This document shows, piece by piece, positions 63,730-64,000 of a DNA stretch of 64,000 bases. The position numbers and the translations under genes are program-made. The stretch's first letter is position 1. Each line of letters starts with the position of its first letter. The notes under the pieces were generated by a model that was not told the DNA's origin, did not search any database, and saw only the letters and a program-made list of their open reading frames with translations. This DNA is from Limnobaculum parvum (GTDB lineage: Bacteria; Pseudomonadota; Gammaproteobacteria; Enterobacterales; Enterobacteriaceae): contig NZ_CP029185.2 in NCBI RefSeq assembly GCF_003096015.2, positions 464,501 to 528,500 on the forward strand, read 5' to 3'.

Positions 63730-63987
63730 ATGGCACATAAAAAGGCTGGCGGTTCCTCACGAAATGGCCGCGATTCTGAAAGTAAACGTCTGGGCGTAAA
63801 ACGTTTCGGCGGTGAATCAATTCTGGCAGGTAACATTCTGGTTCGTCAACGTGGTACTAAATTCCATGCGGGCACCAATGTTGGTTGTGGTCGCGACCAC
63901 ACCCTGTTTGCTTTAATTGACGGTAAAGTCAAGTTTGAAGTAAAAGGCCCAAAAAATCGTAAATTTATAAGCATCGTTGCTGAATAA
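63730..63987 (+). CDS. rpmA: 50S ribosomal protein L27
   Basis: 85 residues. Its N-terminus (AHKKAGGSSRNGRDSESK) reaches into the peptidyl-transferase centre. TTTAGGAGAGC precedes the ATG. The obgE-type gene that usually follows lies beyond the window. Confidence 0.98.
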   Translation: MAHKKAGGSSRNGRDSESKRLGVKRFGGESILAGNILVRQRGTKFHAGTNVGCGRDHTLFALIDGKVKFEVKGPKNRKFISIVAE

Positions 63988-64000
63988 TTTTTCGATAGCC

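Overview
The window is a stretch of enterobacterial chromosome. Nearly every long gene can be matched by protein sequence and gene order to the Enterobacterales core genome (rsgA-orn-tRNA-Gly-queG-nnr-tsaE-amiB-mutL-miaA-hfq-hflXKC, purA-nsrR-rnr-rlmB, rpsF-priB-rpsR-rplI, ytfB-fklB-cysQ-ytfK-ytfL-msrA-tamA-tamB-ytfP-ppa-fbp-mpl, argR/mdh, ispB/rplU-rpmA). Protein lengths usually equal those of Escherichia coli or differ by a few residues, but the spacers and accessory content differ. My guess is a lineage outside Enterobacteriaceae proper, for example Budviciaceae or relatives. That guess rests on overall impression, not a search.

Layout. 1-3.1 kb: the 5' part of rsgA (minus), orn, and three identical tRNA-Gly(GCC) genes. 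The first tRNA is separated from the other two by about 925 bp holding a decayed Phd/YefM-type antitoxin and a frameshifted small ORF. 3.15-7.15 kb: an uncharacterised three-gene operon encoding a coiled-coil protein, a single-pass membrane protein with a large periplasmic part, and a coiled-coil protein with a long Ser-rich tail. 7.5-19.5 kb: queG, diverging from nnr-tsaE-amiB-mutL-miaA-hfq-hflX-hflK-hflC, the classic tRNA-modification, mismatch-repair and Hfq/HflKC cluster. 19.5-22.0 kb: a gene-poor repeat region with strong hairpins, a 7-bp tandem repeat and four tandem copies of a 223-233 bp unit. The third copy is split by an IS3-family element with a 3-bp target duplication. 22.0-25.8 kb: fruBKA with two Cra operators. 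26.2-31.6 kb: purA, nsrR, rnr, rlmB. 31.6-41.2 kb: accessory genes, namely a GST, an AEC transporter, a YheO/DauR-type regulator, a YbaK-type deacylase, a pair of exported proteins (734-residue frame plus DUF3142-like), and a large autotransporter whose passenger carries a leishmanolysin-like zinc site. 41.7-43.1 kb: the rpsF operon. 43.2-54.9 kb: DUF488, ytfB, fklB, cysQ, ytfK, ytfL, msrA, tamAB, ytfP. 55-64 kb: ppa, fbp, mpl, argR/mdh, sfsB, two tandem Mu-type DNA-binding paralogues, ispB and rplU-rpmA.

How the genes work together. Housekeeping modules dominate: t6A, i6A and queuosine tRNA modification (tsaE, miaA, queG), RNA turnover and ribosome maturation (orn, rnr, rlmB, rsgA, hflX), the FtsH-modulating HflKC complex, TamAB outer-membrane assembly, peptidoglycan hydrolysis and recycling (amiB, mpl, ytfB), and central carbon metabolism (fruBKA, fbp, mdh, ppa). 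The best candidates for undescribed biology are the coiled-coil/membrane/Ser-tail operon at 3.15-7.15 kb, the metzincin-like autotransporter, the mosaic tandem repeat array, and the tandem Mu-repressor-like pair with its nearby 20-bp palindrome.
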